A DNA stretch of 12,820 bases, from the NCBI GenBank assembly GCA_902775075.1, contig CACYKX010000077.1, positions 1 through 12,820 of the forward strand. Reading direction: 5' to 3'. The notes under the pieces are model-generated. The model was not told the DNA's origin. It was given only the letters and a program-made list of their open reading frames with translations, and searched no databases. Of this stretch, positions 5,100 to 12,820 are shown one piece after another. The stretch's first letter is position 1; each line of letters opens with the position of its first letter. Source of the stretch: an uncultured Prevotellaceae bacterium (GTDB taxonomy: Bacteria; Bacteroidota; Bacteroidia; Bacteroidales; Bacteroidaceae). The translations under genes were made by a program, and so were the position numbers.

Positions 5100-7445
5100 T
5101 TATCCAACGATCGTATATTTTGCAAATTTCAAAAGCAACTGTTTTTTGCCCGAATTTTTAAATTCTACGGTCGCCTTTATGTTTTCTCCCGTTCCGACCA
5201 ATTCTACAACCTTTCCAATTCCAAAACGTTGATGCTCGATGACGTTGCCTACATGCAAATCTATAGAATCACTCGCAGATGATACCGAAGTACTTGTTGG
5301 ACGATCTACAGTCTTAACCTTCTTGAAATTCCCGCCAATCTGAGGAAATCTCCCCGGTTGACGAATATTTCGCATATATTCTGGCAATTCTTTGTTTTCT
5401 CTGAAGGATGACTGGTAATGCCTTGGCGAATTATTCTCGTAATGATACCCATGAGATGCACTCGAGGCATCTTCACCCTCGATATTCAAAAGACTATCAT
5501 CAATATCCTTGATAAATCGACTTGGCGTGTCAAACTCAACCTTACCATATCTCCAACGATTTTTGGCACATGTGAGGATACAATGTTTCTCGGCACGCGT
5601 GATGGCGACATATAATAAACGACGCTCCTCCTCAAGTCCTCGGATCGTATCCGACGACATCGGACTTGGGAATATGTTTTCCTCCAAACCGACGACGAAA
5701 ACTGTTGGAAACTCCAATCCCTTGGCAGCATGAACCGTCATCAAGACCACCTTGCTCGATGTGTCATCATCACTATCTTGGTCGGTAAGTAATGATACCT
5801 CCTGAAGGAAATCAGGAAGATAAATTTGATGACCTCTGTCTTCTTCTTTTCTCTCTTCTACAAAATCCTGCAGACTACCCATAAACTCCTCCAAATTCTC
5901 CTGGCGCGAGATAGCTTCAGGACTATTTTCCGAATAGATATCTGTCGAGATACCACTTTCTTTGATGAGAGCCTGTCCCAGTTGATAAACATCCGTAACG
6001 GGCATTTCTTCGATAAATTTCTGGATAAGGACGCGGAATTTATCAAGTTTCGTAAGCGTACCCTTGTTCACATTCAAGCCATAATGAACAGGTTCACGAA
6101 GAACCTCCCAGAAACTTACAGAATGCTCCCGAGCAGCCATAGCAATCTTTCCTAATGTCGTCTGCCCTATTCCACGTGCCGGATAATTGATGATGCGTTT
6201 GAAGGCCTCTTCGTCGTCAGGATTAGACACCAATCGGAAATATGCGATGATATCCTTGATTTCCTTGCGTTGATAGAAACTCAATCCACCATAAATGCGG
6301 TAAGGAATATTCTGCTTACGCATCTCCTCCTCAAAACTTCTACTCTGTGAGTTAGTACGATACAGAATAGCGAAATCGCTCCATTCTGCGGAATCCTTAC
6401 GCTTGATTTTCTTGATTTCTCGGCACACGATAAGAGCCTCCTCCTTATCGCTATAAGCCGACTTCAGGACCAGTTTCTCCCCTTCAGCATTCTCACTAAA
6501 TACCTCCTTAGGAATCTGTCGAGAATTCTTCTTGATCAAACTATTTGCCGCCTGTACAATTCTCTGTGTACTACGATAATTCTGTTCCAGTTTGAATAGT
6601 TTGGTATCCTGGAATTTAGACTGGAAATCAAGTATGTTATCGATATTAGCTCCGCGGAAACTGTAAATACTCTGTGAGTCATCCCCCACAGCACATATCC
6701 GTTGCCCCTCCTTAGTAAGTTGCAACACAATAAGTTGCTGAGCATAGTTCGTGTCCTGATACTCATCTACCAACACATACTCGAAATGCGAAGCCCATTT
6801 TTTTCTTACGTCATCATGCTCACTAAATAATATATAGGTGTAAACGAGCAAATCATCAAAGTCCATAGCGTTGGCTCTTCGACATCGATTCACATAAGCA
6901 GCATAGATTTTTCCCAGTTCCGGCATCCTTGCCCGCTTATCACGTTCTCCGACCTCCCCATCAGCCAAATACTCTTCAGGCGATATCAGATGGTTTTTGG
7001 CCATAGAAATCTTACTATGAACGTTAGCAGCCTTGTAGACCTTCTCATCCAACGCCATCTCCTTAATGATGGTTTTCAAAAGAGAGCGACTATCAGATTC
7101 GTCATATATTGTAAAGTTATTATCATATCCAATATATCCAGCCTCTATGCGAAGAATACGAGAGAAAACAGAATGAAACGTACCCATATTGAGATAACGT
7201 GCCTCCTCATGGCTCACCAATTGTCCGACACGCTCCTTCATCTCGCGTGCAGCTTTGTTGGTAAAAGTCAAGGCCAAGATAGACCAAGGTTTCAAGCCCA
7301 TCTGCATCAGATAAGCAATCTTATAAGTAAGAACACGAGTCTTACCCGATCCTGCGCCGGCAATCACCAACGAAGGACCATCGATATATTCCACAGCCGC
7401 TTTCTGCGATTCGTTCAATTGCTGAAGTAACTCTTCTCTCGTCAT
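5100..7445 (-). CDS. pcrA: Superfamily I DNA helicase PcrA/UvrD
   Basis: A 781-residue 3'-5' DNA helicase for repair and replication restart, in the cytoplasm. Motifs run in order: the LNESQKAAV Q-motif (10-18), AGAGSGKT Walker A (29-36), ALTFTNKAAREMKER (Ia), LVDEYQDTN (II), VGDDSQSIYSFRGA (III), EQNYRS (IV), VVLMTVHAAKGLEFPTVFVV (V) and EEERRLLYVAITRA (VI). The C-terminus (VIEHQRFGIGKVVEL, then a beta-rich tail) is the Tudor-like domain typical of PcrA, which contacts RNA polymerase in other bacteria. The length is slightly above the usual 720-750. It is the last gene of a minus-strand operon, 22 bp after mtgA. UvrD would be an equally fair name. Confidence 0.95.
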   Translation of the reverse strand: MTREELLQQLNESQKAAVEYIDGPSLVIAGAGSGKTRVLTYKIAYLMQMGLKPWSILALTFTNKAAREMKERVGQLVSHEEARYLNMGTFHSVFSRILRIEAGYIGYDNNFTIYDESDSRSLLKTIIKEMALDEKVYKAANVHSKISMAKNHLISPEEYLADGEVGERDKRARMPELGKIYAAYVNRCRRANAMDFDDLLVYTYILFSEHDDVRKKWASHFEYVLVDEYQDTNYAQQLIVLQLTKEGQRICAVGDDSQSIYSFRGANIDNILDFQSKFQDTKLFKLEQNYRSTQRIVQAANSLIKKNSRQIPKEVFSENAEGEKLVLKSAYSDKEEALIVCREIKKIKRKDSAEWSDFAILYRTNSQSRSFEEEMRKQNIPYRIYGGLSFYQRKEIKDIIAYFRLVSNPDDEEAFKRIINYPARGIGQTTLGKIAMAAREHSVSFWEVLREPVHYGLNVNKGTLTKLDKFRVLIQKFIEEMPVTDVYQLGQALIKESGISTDIYSENSPEAISRQENLEEFMGSLQDFVEERKEEDRGHQIYLPDFLQEVSLLTDQDSDDDTSSKVVLMTVHAAKGLEFPTVFVVGLEENIFPSPMSSDTIRGLEEERRLLYVAITRAEKHCILTCAKNRWRYGKVEFDTPSRFIKDIDDSLLNIEGEDASSASHGYHYENNSPRHYQSSFRENKELPEYMRNIRQPGRFPQIGGNFKKVKTVDRPTSTSVSSASDSIDLHVGNVIEHQRFGIGKVVELVGTGENIKATVEFKNSGKKQLLLKFAKYTIVG

Positions 7446-7467
7446 TATCTAATATACTATCAATTAA

Positions 7468-8196
7468 TTATTTATAAGCGCCACCTACTACCGTATTTTT
7501 GTTTACATCCTCACCCTCTCTCGGAAAGCTAGGGATGAATTTCATCTCATGTTCAATCTGTCGTTGACGCTTACGCATATAACTACTAGGATGAGCGCTA
7601 TCAAACTTGCGTGGATTAGGCAAGGTAGCCGCTATCAAAGCACACTCATCCCGAAACAGTTTGTCGGCTTTCTTATTGAAATGATATTCCGCTACGGCAT
7701 CGGCACCATAGATACCATCTCCCATCTCTATAGAGTTGAGATACACCTCCATAATACGTTGCTTACTCCACATCATTTCTATCAAGAATGTGAAATAAAC
7801 CTCAAAGCCTTTTCTTGTCCAAGAACGTCCAGGCCATAGAAAAACATTTTTGGCCGTCTGTTGACTAATCGTGCTTGCTCCATGTACCTTACCCCCCTTG
7901 CGATTATTCTTAGCGGCAGCCTGGATGGCACCAAAGTCGAAACCATGATGCAACAAGAAACGTTGGTCCTCGCTGGCCATGACGGCTACCGGCAAATGAT
8001 CGCTAATCTCATCGAGCGATACCCAATGGTGATGCCATTTAATGCTCTCACCCTCAGCAACCTGCTGAAAGCATCGAATGACCATCAGAGGCGTTACATA
8101 TACAGGTAAGAACCGATACACCACAACAGAAAGAATGGTGGAACTGAAAAACAGTACCACCACCCATTTTATAATTGATTTAAATTTTCCAAACAT
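7468..8196 (-). CDS. mtgA: Monofunctional peptidoglycan transglycosylase
   Basis: A 242-residue GT51 glycosyltransferase that polymerises lipid II into glycan strands at the outer face of the inner membrane. One N-terminal anchor (about residues 9-30) is followed by the catalytic domain: [14 protein letters not shown] with the likely catalytic Glu at 76, [16 protein letters not shown] (106-121), [15 protein letters not shown] and [10 protein letters not shown]. There is no transpeptidase domain, so it is MtgA rather than a class A PBP. Its ATG overlaps the stop of the OmpA-like gene by one base (TAATG), implying translational coupling, and pcrA follows 22 bp downstream. Confidence 0.95.
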   Translation of the reverse strand: MFGKFKSIIKWVVVLFFSSTILSVVVYRFLPVYVTPLMVIRCFQQVAEGESIKWHHHWVSLDEISDHLPVAVMASEDQRFLLHHGFDFGAIQAAAKNNRKGGKVHGASTISQQTAKNVFLWPGRSWTRKGFEVYFTFLIEMMWSKQRIMEVYLNSIEMGDGIYGADAVAEYHFNKKADKLFRDECALIAATLPNPRKFDSAHPSSYMRKRQRQIEHEMKFIPSFPREGEDVNKNTVVGGAYK

Positions 8197-8882
8197 TACT
8201 CTAGAGTTCCGTTTTTAGCAGCATTCACCATAGCCTGACTTGCATACAGATAAACCTCTACACGACGGTTTTGTGGAGCAACATTAGCATTAACGATAGG
8301 GTTCTGACTACCATAACCAGCTACGTTCTTGAACTGACTAGAGTGTACGCCTAAGCTCTTCAGATAGCTAGCTACGGCGTTAGCACGCTTATCGCTCAAA
8401 GGAATGTTCACGTTGTCGCCACCTGTAGCATCAGTATAACCTTGTACATCCACGCTCAACTTATTATCCTTCTTTAAAACCTGAGCAAACTTCTGCAAAT
8501 CAGTCTTTGCAGCAGGACGAAGAGTAGCCTTGTTCAGAGCAAATTGCAAACCACTATCAAAGGTTACCTTAACGGCTTTCAAACCATTAGCATCCGTAAT
8601 TTCCTCTACCTGCGCGTTATCCACATTCTTAGCAACCTCAGCCTTCACCTTATCCATGTGATGGCCGATACGGTTACCAACGACAGCACCTACAGCACCA
8701 CCAATAAGAGCGCCTACGGCAGCACCTCTACCATGATGACTATTGTTACCAAGACCGCCGATAAGTCCGCCAAGAGCTGCACCTGCTCCAGCACCCGTCA
8801 AAGTACCTGTACCCTGACTAGTTCCACAACCTACAACCATCATAAGCGAAAGTGCCGCAACAGTTAATTTTGTACCTTTCAT
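8196..8882 (-). CDS. OmpA-family lipoprotein with glycine-zipper region
   Basis: A 228-residue envelope protein. The signal peptide ends in a lipobox, MVVGC (Cys19), so it is probably a lipoprotein. Next comes a Gly/Ala-rich glycine-zipper segment ([17 protein letters not shown] and [16 protein letters not shown], about 27-71), which may insert into or cross a membrane. The C-terminal OmpA domain (about 108-215) shows [36 protein letters not shown] and NRRVEVYL, the peptidoglycan-binding pattern. It likely anchors the outer membrane to the wall and resembles the YiaD/Pal-like group. It is first in the operon with mtgA and pcrA and has its own promoter. Confidence 0.9.
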   Translation of the reverse strand: MKGTKLTVAALSLMMVVGCGTSQGTGTLTGAGAGAALGGLIGGLGNNSHHGRGAAVGALIGGAVGAVVGNRIGHHMDKVKAEVAKNVDNAQVEEITDANGLKAVKVTFDSGLQFALNKATLRPAAKTDLQKFAQVLKKDNKLSVDVQGYTDATGGDNVNIPLSDKRANAVASYLKSLGVHSSQFKNVAGYGSQNPIVNANVAPQNRRVEVYLYASQAMVNAAKNGTLE

Positions 8883-8920
8883 AATCTCTAATTTTTAATA
8901 TCGTTAAAGTTTTATACTTG

Positions 8921-8928
8921 CAAAGATA
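8921..8928 (-). promoter_or_regulatory. -7 promoter element of the ompA-mtgA-pcrA operon
   Basis: The minus strand reads TATCTTTG, an exact TAnnTTTG match 38 bp upstream of the ATG, with TTTATTGG as a possible -33 region upstream. It is divergent from the proS promoter about 45 bp away. Confidence 0.7.
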
Positions 8929-8971
8929 GTTCTTTTTTTGCCAATAAAGCACGTTTATGAACTATTTTTTG

Positions 8972-8979
8972 TATTTTTG
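8972..8979 (+). promoter_or_regulatory. -7 promoter element of proS
   Basis: TATTTTTG fits TAnnTTTG and is followed by a leader of roughly 95 bases before the proS ATG. No convincing -33 box is seen, only TTTAT about 17 bp upstream. Confidence 0.6.
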
Positions 8980-9000
8980 CAGCTAAATTACAGTATTATA

Positions 9001-9050
9001 GGGGGGTAATAGAAGAGATATCCCTATTTATCGGGGGTAAATCCCTATTT
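9001..9050 (+). promoter_or_regulatory. Repeated G-run/C-run elements in the proS leader
   Basis: The leader contains two G-run blocks ending GGGGGTAA (9002-9009 and 9033-9040) and two copies of ATCCCTATTT (9020-9029 and 9041-9050). ATAGGG (8998-9003) can pair with either CCCTAT copy (9022-9027 or 9043-9048), and the second G-run can pair with either CCC. These alternatives could form exclusive RNA structures. No known riboswitch or T-box feature is recognised, so the regulatory reading is speculative. Confidence 0.3.
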
Positions 9051-9079
9051 TAAGGAAATAAAGTAATAAAACAAATAAA

Positions 9080-10564
9080 ATGGCAAAAGAATTAAAGCAA
9101 TTAACCAAGCGTGCCGACAATTATAGTCAATGGTATAACGACTTGGTTGTAAAGGCCGACTTGGCCGAGCAGGCTCCAGTTCGCGGCTGTATGATCATCA
9201 AGCCTTACGGTTTCGCGATTTGGGAGAAGATGAAAGAGCAACTTGACAAGATGTTCAAGCAGACGGGTGTTCAGAATGCTTATTTCCCTTTGCTCATCCC
9301 GAAGAGCTTCCTTTCTCGTGAGGCAGAACACGTAAAGGGTTTTGCTAAGGAATGTGCCGTAGTAACTCATTATCGCCTCAAAGCTAGCGAAGATGGCAAT
9401 AGCGTAGTTGTAGACCCGGAAGCTCAGCTCGACGAAGAGCTTATCATCCGTCCAACTTCAGAGACCATCATTTGGAATACATACAAAGGTTGGATACATT
9501 CATGGCGCGATCTACCAATCATGTGCAACCAATGGTGTAACGTGATGCGTTGGGAGATGCGTACCCGTCCTTTCCTTCGTACTTCTGAGTTCTTGTGGCA
9601 GGAGGGCCATACCGCACATGCCACACGCGAGGAGGCAGAAGAGGAAGCTCAGAAGATGCTTCACGTATATGCCGACTTTGCCGAGAAGTATATGGCTGTA
9701 CCTGTAGTACAAGGTGTGAAGAGTGAGACCGAGCGTTTCGCCGGAGCTTTGGATACCTATACTATCGAGGCGATGATGCAGGATGGCAAGGCCCTACAGA
9801 GTGGTACAAGCCACTTCCTCGGTCAGAACTTCGCAAAGAGTTTCGACGTTACCTATCTTAATAAGGATAACAAGCCTGAATATGTATGGGCTACCTCATG
9901 GGGAGTTTCTACCCGACTGATGGGTGCGCTCATCATGGTACATAGCGACGACAACGGATTGGTACTTCCTCCAAAGCTCGCTCCTATCCAGGTAGTTATC
10001 GTTCCTATCTGGAAGAATGACGAACAGTTAGCAGCCATTACCGAGAAGTTCAGGCCTGTTATCGAACAATTACAGCAGTTGGGAATCTCTGTGAAGTTTG
10101 ATGATGCCGACAACAAACGTCCTGGCTTCAAGTTTGCCGACTATGAGTTGAAGGGTGTTCCTGTACGTCTCGTTATGGGTGGTCGCGACCTCGAGAACAA
10201 TACCATCGAGATTATGCGTCGTGATACTTTAGAGAAAGAAAGCGTAAGTTTCGACGGTATCGTAGAGCGCGTAAAGAATCTGCTCGACGACATCCAGAAC
10301 AACATCTTCGAGAAGGCTCGTAAATATCGTGACGAGCGCATCTATGAATGCAACGACTACGAAGAGTTCAAGGAGCGCGTTAAGAATGGTGGTTTCTTCC
10401 TTTGTCCATGGGATGGTACAGCAGAGACCGAAGCCAAAATCAAGGAAGACACCCAGGCTACAATTCGTTGCGTACCTTTCGGCGTAGACCAGAGCAATCC
10501 TGGTGTCGACATGGTAAGTGGCAAACCAGCCGTCAACAAGGTTATTATTGCCCGCAGCTACTAA
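9080..10564 (+). CDS. proS: Prolyl-tRNA synthetase, archaeal/eukaryal type
   Basis: A 494-residue class II synthetase that charges tRNA-Pro. Motif 1 lies near [19 protein letters not shown] (33-51). The region [20 protein letters not shown] precedes motif 2, centred on [20 protein letters not shown] (162-181). Motif 3 is around [19 protein letters not shown]. The anticodon-binding domain follows ([12 protein letters not shown] onward). The C-terminal extension with [26 protein letters not shown] and a final ARSY is the archaeal-type tail. There is no INS editing insertion, as expected for this type, which is standard in Bacteroidetes. No strong ribosome binding site precedes the ATG. A terminator follows. 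Confidence 0.95.
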   Translation: MAKELKQLTKRADNYSQWYNDLVVKADLAEQAPVRGCMIIKPYGFAIWEKMKEQLDKMFKQTGVQNAYFPLLIPKSFLSREAEHVKGFAKECAVVTHYRLKASEDGNSVVVDPEAQLDEELIIRPTSETIIWNTYKGWIHSWRDLPIMCNQWCNVMRWEMRTRPFLRTSEFLWQEGHTAHATREEAEEEAQKMLHVYADFAEKYMAVPVVQGVKSETERFAGALDTYTIEAMMQDGKALQSGTSHFLGQNFAKSFDVTYLNKDNKPEYVWATSWGVSTRLMGALIMVHSDDNGLVLPPKLAPIQVVIVPIWKNDEQLAAITEKFRPVIEQLQQLGISVKFDDADNKRPGFKFADYELKGVPVRLVMGGRDLENNTIEIMRRDTLEKESVSFDGIVERVKNLLDDIQNNIFEKARKYRDERIYECNDYEEFKERVKNGGFFLCPWDGTAETEAKIKEDTQATIRCVPFGVDQSNPGVDMVSGKPAVNKVIIARSY

Positions 10565-10590
10565 TCGTAGTTGTTGGCAGCCTTATACGA

Positions 10591-10629
10591 AAAAAGCATC
10601 GGGGATTACCTCGATGCTTTTCTGTTTTT
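10591..10629. terminator. Terminator between proS and yitT, probably bidirectional
   Basis: AAAAGCATCGGGG (10592-10604) pairs with CCTCGATGCTTTT (10609-10621), with one G-U pair and a four-base loop. On the plus strand CTGTTTTTA follows. On the minus strand the run of T extends past the stem (TTTTTTCG). It sits 27 bp after the proS stop and 45 bp beyond the stop of the convergent YitT gene, so it probably serves both. Confidence 0.85.
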
Positions 10630-10673
10630 ATATATCCTTCAAAAGAAGTTTCGCTACAAACGAAGTGAACATT

Positions 10674-11609
10674 CTAATCATTCTCCTCGAGACTCATCTT
10701 TTCCAATTGCTCCTTCACACTCTGACGTTTCTTCACCTTGAATCTGTCGAACCCTTGTCCATACACACCAATTACGGCACTCTGAGCCACGAAAGCATCC
10801 GGATCGATTTCATCTATCAAGTCGAAGATTATCGAAGACTCACTCTTCTTGGCAATACAAAATACCACCTTGATCTCCTGTCCCGAATAGCAACCATTAC
10901 CATCCAAAGTACTACAACCCCTCTGCGCAATCTCGTTGATAGCCTGACCGATTTCCTTATACTTCTTGGAGACGATAAAGAATTGCACACTCTGTCGGAG
11001 CGAGTTCACGATATGGTCTACACAGAAGCTCAACACAAAGAGCAACACATATCCGTAGAGTACCTGTTCCCAGTCTCTCAATACGAGATAACTCGACGTG
11101 ATGACAGCTACATCACAAAACAAGATCACGTTGCCTAGCGATATATCACGATATTTATGGATCATAGCCGCGATGACATCAGAGCCACCCGTACTACCTC
11201 CGGCCGACAAACCCAATCCAACGCTTGTGCCCATGAAGACGCCACCCACCATGGTAGCCATAAACTTCTGGTCGGCCAAGATATTGAAGTTGCCTGCATA
11301 CTTCTGGATGAAAGCAGAAGCCAATGTGAACACCACGACACCATAGATCGTCTTGATGCAGAAACGCCATCCCAAAACCTTCAAGGCCGCAATCAGCAAA
11401 ATCGCATTTATCACAAAGAAAGAATACTGTGGCGCAACATTCCATCCCCAGTAGATGATAGAAGCCACACCCGTAATACCGCCCATAGGAATATGGTTGG
11501 GTAACAGAAACAGATGCCATCCGACCACGCCAATCAGCATAGCCAACGTGATAATCGTATAATCATGTATCGCATGATACAAAACCTTTCCTTCTCGTCT
11601 TCGTTCCAT
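10674..11609 (-). CDS. YitT family membrane protein with DUF2179 domain
   Basis: A 311-residue inner-membrane protein. About six membrane segments occupy roughly residues 17-200. GITGVASIIYWGW follows the first segment, and GLSAGGSTGGSDVIAAMIHKY, the glycine-rich signature of the YitT family, lies near 135-155. The C-terminal third is soluble (CSTLDGNGCYSGQEIKVVFC, DEIDPDAFVAQSAVIGVYGQ) and fits the DUF2179 cytoplasmic domain. Transport activity is often suggested for YitT proteins, but I would not assign a substrate. It lies 34 bp after the glucosaminidase gene with no promoter of its own visible, so the two are likely co-transcribed. Confidence 0.85.
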   Translation of the reverse strand: MERRREGKVLYHAIHDYTIITLAMLIGVVGWHLFLLPNHIPMGGITGVASIIYWGWNVAPQYSFFVINAILLIAALKVLGWRFCIKTIYGVVVFTLASAFIQKYAGNFNILADQKFMATMVGGVFMGTSVGLGLSAGGSTGGSDVIAAMIHKYRDISLGNVILFCDVAVITSSYLVLRDWEQVLYGYVLLFVLSFCVDHIVNSLRQSVQFFIVSKKYKEIGQAINEIAQRGCSTLDGNGCYSGQEIKVVFCIAKKSESSIIFDLIDEIDPDAFVAQSAVIGVYGQGFDRFKVKKRQSVKEQLEKMSLEEND

Positions 11610-11643
11610 AATATTTTAATGTTTGGGTATTATCCTAAAAGTA

Positions 11644-12210
11644 TTACAAAGTATTGGCGATACGCCTCACCTTCGAAGTATACAACTTATCCTCGGCATA
11701 GCCTATACGGTCTAAGAACCGATAATAATCGCCACCTAAATATTTATATTGCACATCGTCGCGATATGCCTTCACGCTCTGAATCCAATTATCAAACTCA
11801 TAATAGCTACCGTCAGAAGGATGTCTCAATCCAAAAAGATTATGCAAGTTGAGGCACACATCACTCCGAAAATAGCCCGTCTCGAGGAGAGCCTGAGCCA
11901 TCACGATTTTTTTGAATTTCACCTGATATTTATCAAGCATCTTATAAAGGTTTTCTACCGTCAGCTCCAAGAATTCATCCGGATCGACCTCAGGTTCCGG
12001 ATATTCACTCTCGACATTCTTGAACATCACATACCTTTGGTTACCAATAGAGGCAAGATGCATAGCCGGACGATCGCAGCTGGCGACCTTAGGCATAGAG
12101 TCCGGTTCAAAGGAAGAAACCGACACATCTTTAGTCGACGCCTTTTTATCATTTTTGGCCCAAGAAGGGATAGCGAGCAGAATCAATAATAAACCAATAT
12201 ATCTTTTCAA
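11644..12210 (-). CDS. Secreted glucosaminidase (GH73-like), TTG start
   Basis: Read from TTG at 12210, this is a 188-residue protein with a clean signal peptide (residues 1-18, KRYIGLLLILLAIPSWA). The catalytic domain has VMAQALLETGYFRSDVCLNL, with E110 as the likely acid residue, and HNLFGLRHPSDGSYYEFDNW, both typical of flagellar-FlgJ/GH73-type glucosaminidases that cut peptidoglycan glycan strands. The frame is open further upstream to a GTG at 12267. However, a TATTTTTG promoter lies across that stretch (12256-12263) and the extra 19 residues would bury the signal peptide, so TTG at 12210 is preferred. The yitT-like gene follows after 34 bp. Confidence 0.8.
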   Translation of the reverse strand: MKRYIGLLLILLAIPSWAKNDKKASTKDVSVSSFEPDSMPKVASCDRPAMHLASIGNQRYVMFKNVESEYPEPEVDPDEFLELTVENLYKMLDKYQVKFKKIVMAQALLETGYFRSDVCLNLHNLFGLRHPSDGSYYEFDNWIQSVKAYRDDVQYKYLGGDYYRFLDRIGYAEDKLYTSKVRRIANTL

Positions 12211-12255
12211 AATATATAATATTTGCTTTTTTCTATTAAAAATGCTTTCAAGGTG

Positions 12256-12286
12256 CAAAAATAACACGTTTTTTCGAAAAAGCCAA
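12256..12286 (-). promoter_or_regulatory. Promoter of the glucosaminidase-yitT operon
   Basis: The minus strand has TTG (12284-12286), 20 bases, then TATTTTTG (12256-12263), a good fit to the Bacteroidetes -33/-7 arrangement. The -7 box is 46 bp upstream of the TTG start at 12210. The promoter overlaps the longer GTG-initiated reading of the gene and argues against it. Confidence 0.65.
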
Positions 12287-12370
12287 GCATATTGTCAAAA
12301 AAAATATGTTTTCCTTATGTTCTGCAGCTGTTGCACTTGCGTGCGATATGCATAAATGCAATCCCATCGT

Positions 12371-12398
12371 TTTACGTTTTTACGTTTTACGTTTTTAC
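12371..12398 (-). repeat. Tandem GTAAAAACGTAAAAC repeat at the GH25 3' end
   Basis: On the minus strand two near-identical 15-base units, GTAAAAACGTAAAAC, run in tandem. The TAA stop codon of the GH25 gene (12395-12397) is part of the first unit. A diverged block of the same sort lies at 5036-5070, downstream of pcrA. Confidence 0.65.
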
Positions 12399-12820
12399 CA
12401 TTTAAAGTCTTCCACCACATGACCGGCTCCCATCCTGTTCAAGTCTACCCAGTTCCAGACGCCAGGCACCCTACCCCTTCTGCTCTTCTGCCAGATGTCA
12501 TAATGCGGCGACCCTGGGAGTGTCGGCTCATGCCCATAGCTGGCTATCCATAGCAGATAATTGTCAAAATCAGGACTCAGATAATCTTTATAGTAACTTT
12601 CACTACAATATATAATAGGTGTACGACCGTAGTAGTTGCTGAAAAGCGTACAGAAAGTTTTCAGACAACTCTGTATCTCCTCGCGGCTCCATCCCCTCGT
12701 GCCATCATCCTCCACATCGACCACAGGCAACAAATCCTGACGATCGATATCATAGTTGGCACGAAAGTTCTCAAATTGTAGAGCAGCAGGACTCTTCGTC
12801 ATGAAATGATAAGCCCCCAC
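12395..12820 (-). CDS. GH25 lysozyme (muramidase), C-terminal part, cut by the window edge
   Basis: About 141 residues of a glycoside hydrolase family 25 protein, which cleaves the N-acetylmuramyl beta-1,4 bond of peptidoglycan. The visible part starts GAYHFMT (the conserved YHF strand), then LLPVVDVEDDG with the DxE catalytic residues, PIIYCSESYYKDYL, NYLLWIASYGHEPTLPG and YDIWQKS near the C-terminus, ending EDFKW. The upstream portion, including any signal peptide and the first catalytic Asp strand, lies outside the window. It is transcribed in the same direction as the glucosaminidase, but that gene has its own promoter. Confidence 0.9.
   Translation of the reverse strand: MGAYHFMTKSPAALQFENFRANYDIDRQDLLPVVDVEDDGTRGWSREEIQSCLKTFCTLFSNYYGRTPIIYCSESYYKDYLSPDFDNYLLWIASYGHEPTLPGSPHYDIWQKSRRGRVPGVWNWVDLNRMGAGHVVEDFKW

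Noticed and set aside
8985..9079. T-box leader before proS
   Set aside because: No T-box sequence or specifier stem is recognisable, and T-boxes are not expected in Bacteroidetes.
10518..11138. Long plus-strand frame across the proS end and the YitT gene
   Set aside because: It crosses the strong terminator and is antisense to the YitT/DUF2179 coding sequence.
12349..12360. Small palindrome TGCAT-aa-ATGCA near the GH25 gene
   Set aside because: Short arms, no T-run and no clear position relative to a promoter; likely chance.

Overview
The window looks like a chromosomal segment of a Bacteroidales bacterium, most likely Prevotellaceae (Prevotella/Segatella). This rests on four things: repeated TAnnTTTG-type -7 promoter elements, weak Shine-Dalgarno sequences, an archaeal/eukaryal-type prolyl-tRNA synthetase, and a membrane LytTR-type protein with the QPFG signature. 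The genus is an inference; no database search was possible.

Layout. Positions 1-289 hold the N-terminus of a membrane LytTR-like regulator (minus strand, leaves the window), with its promoter just upstream. Positions 300-660 have no convincing gene but are rich in palindromes and hairpins, including a degenerate core that recurs about every 42 bp. Positions 663-1229 are a scar: a GC-rich C-terminal gene remnant (minus) abuts an AT-rich C-terminal remnant of an HTH protein (plus), which ends in a good terminator. A secreted YiiX-like NlpC/P60 hydrolase (minus) then diverges from an overlapping plus-strand operon: mntP (Mn efflux), a Y-family DNA polymerase, and a small YolD-like protein. Positions 4399-5099 are AT-rich and decayed; they hold a C-terminal gene remnant, a second fragment of a YolD-like gene start, and two copies of a 12-bp palindrome.

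From 5100 to 8882 a minus-strand operon reads OmpA-like lipoprotein, then mtgA, then the pcrA/uvrD helicase. It diverges from proS at 9080, which ends in a probably bidirectional terminator. Converging on that terminator is a minus-strand pair, a secreted glucosaminidase followed by a YitT/DUF2179 membrane protein. The right edge holds the C-terminal part of a GH25 lysozyme (minus).

Together the window mixes housekeeping genes (tRNA charging, DNA repair, envelope anchoring) with four cell-wall enzymes: a transglycosylase, a glucosaminidase, a GH25 muramidase and a YiiX-like hydrolase. The most suggestive arrangement is the tight coupling of a manganese exporter to an error-prone polymerase and its YolD-like partner. 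No mobile element with a transposase, no CRISPR array and no tRNA or rRNA was seen. The scars at about 885 and 4443-4878 suggest past rearrangement.
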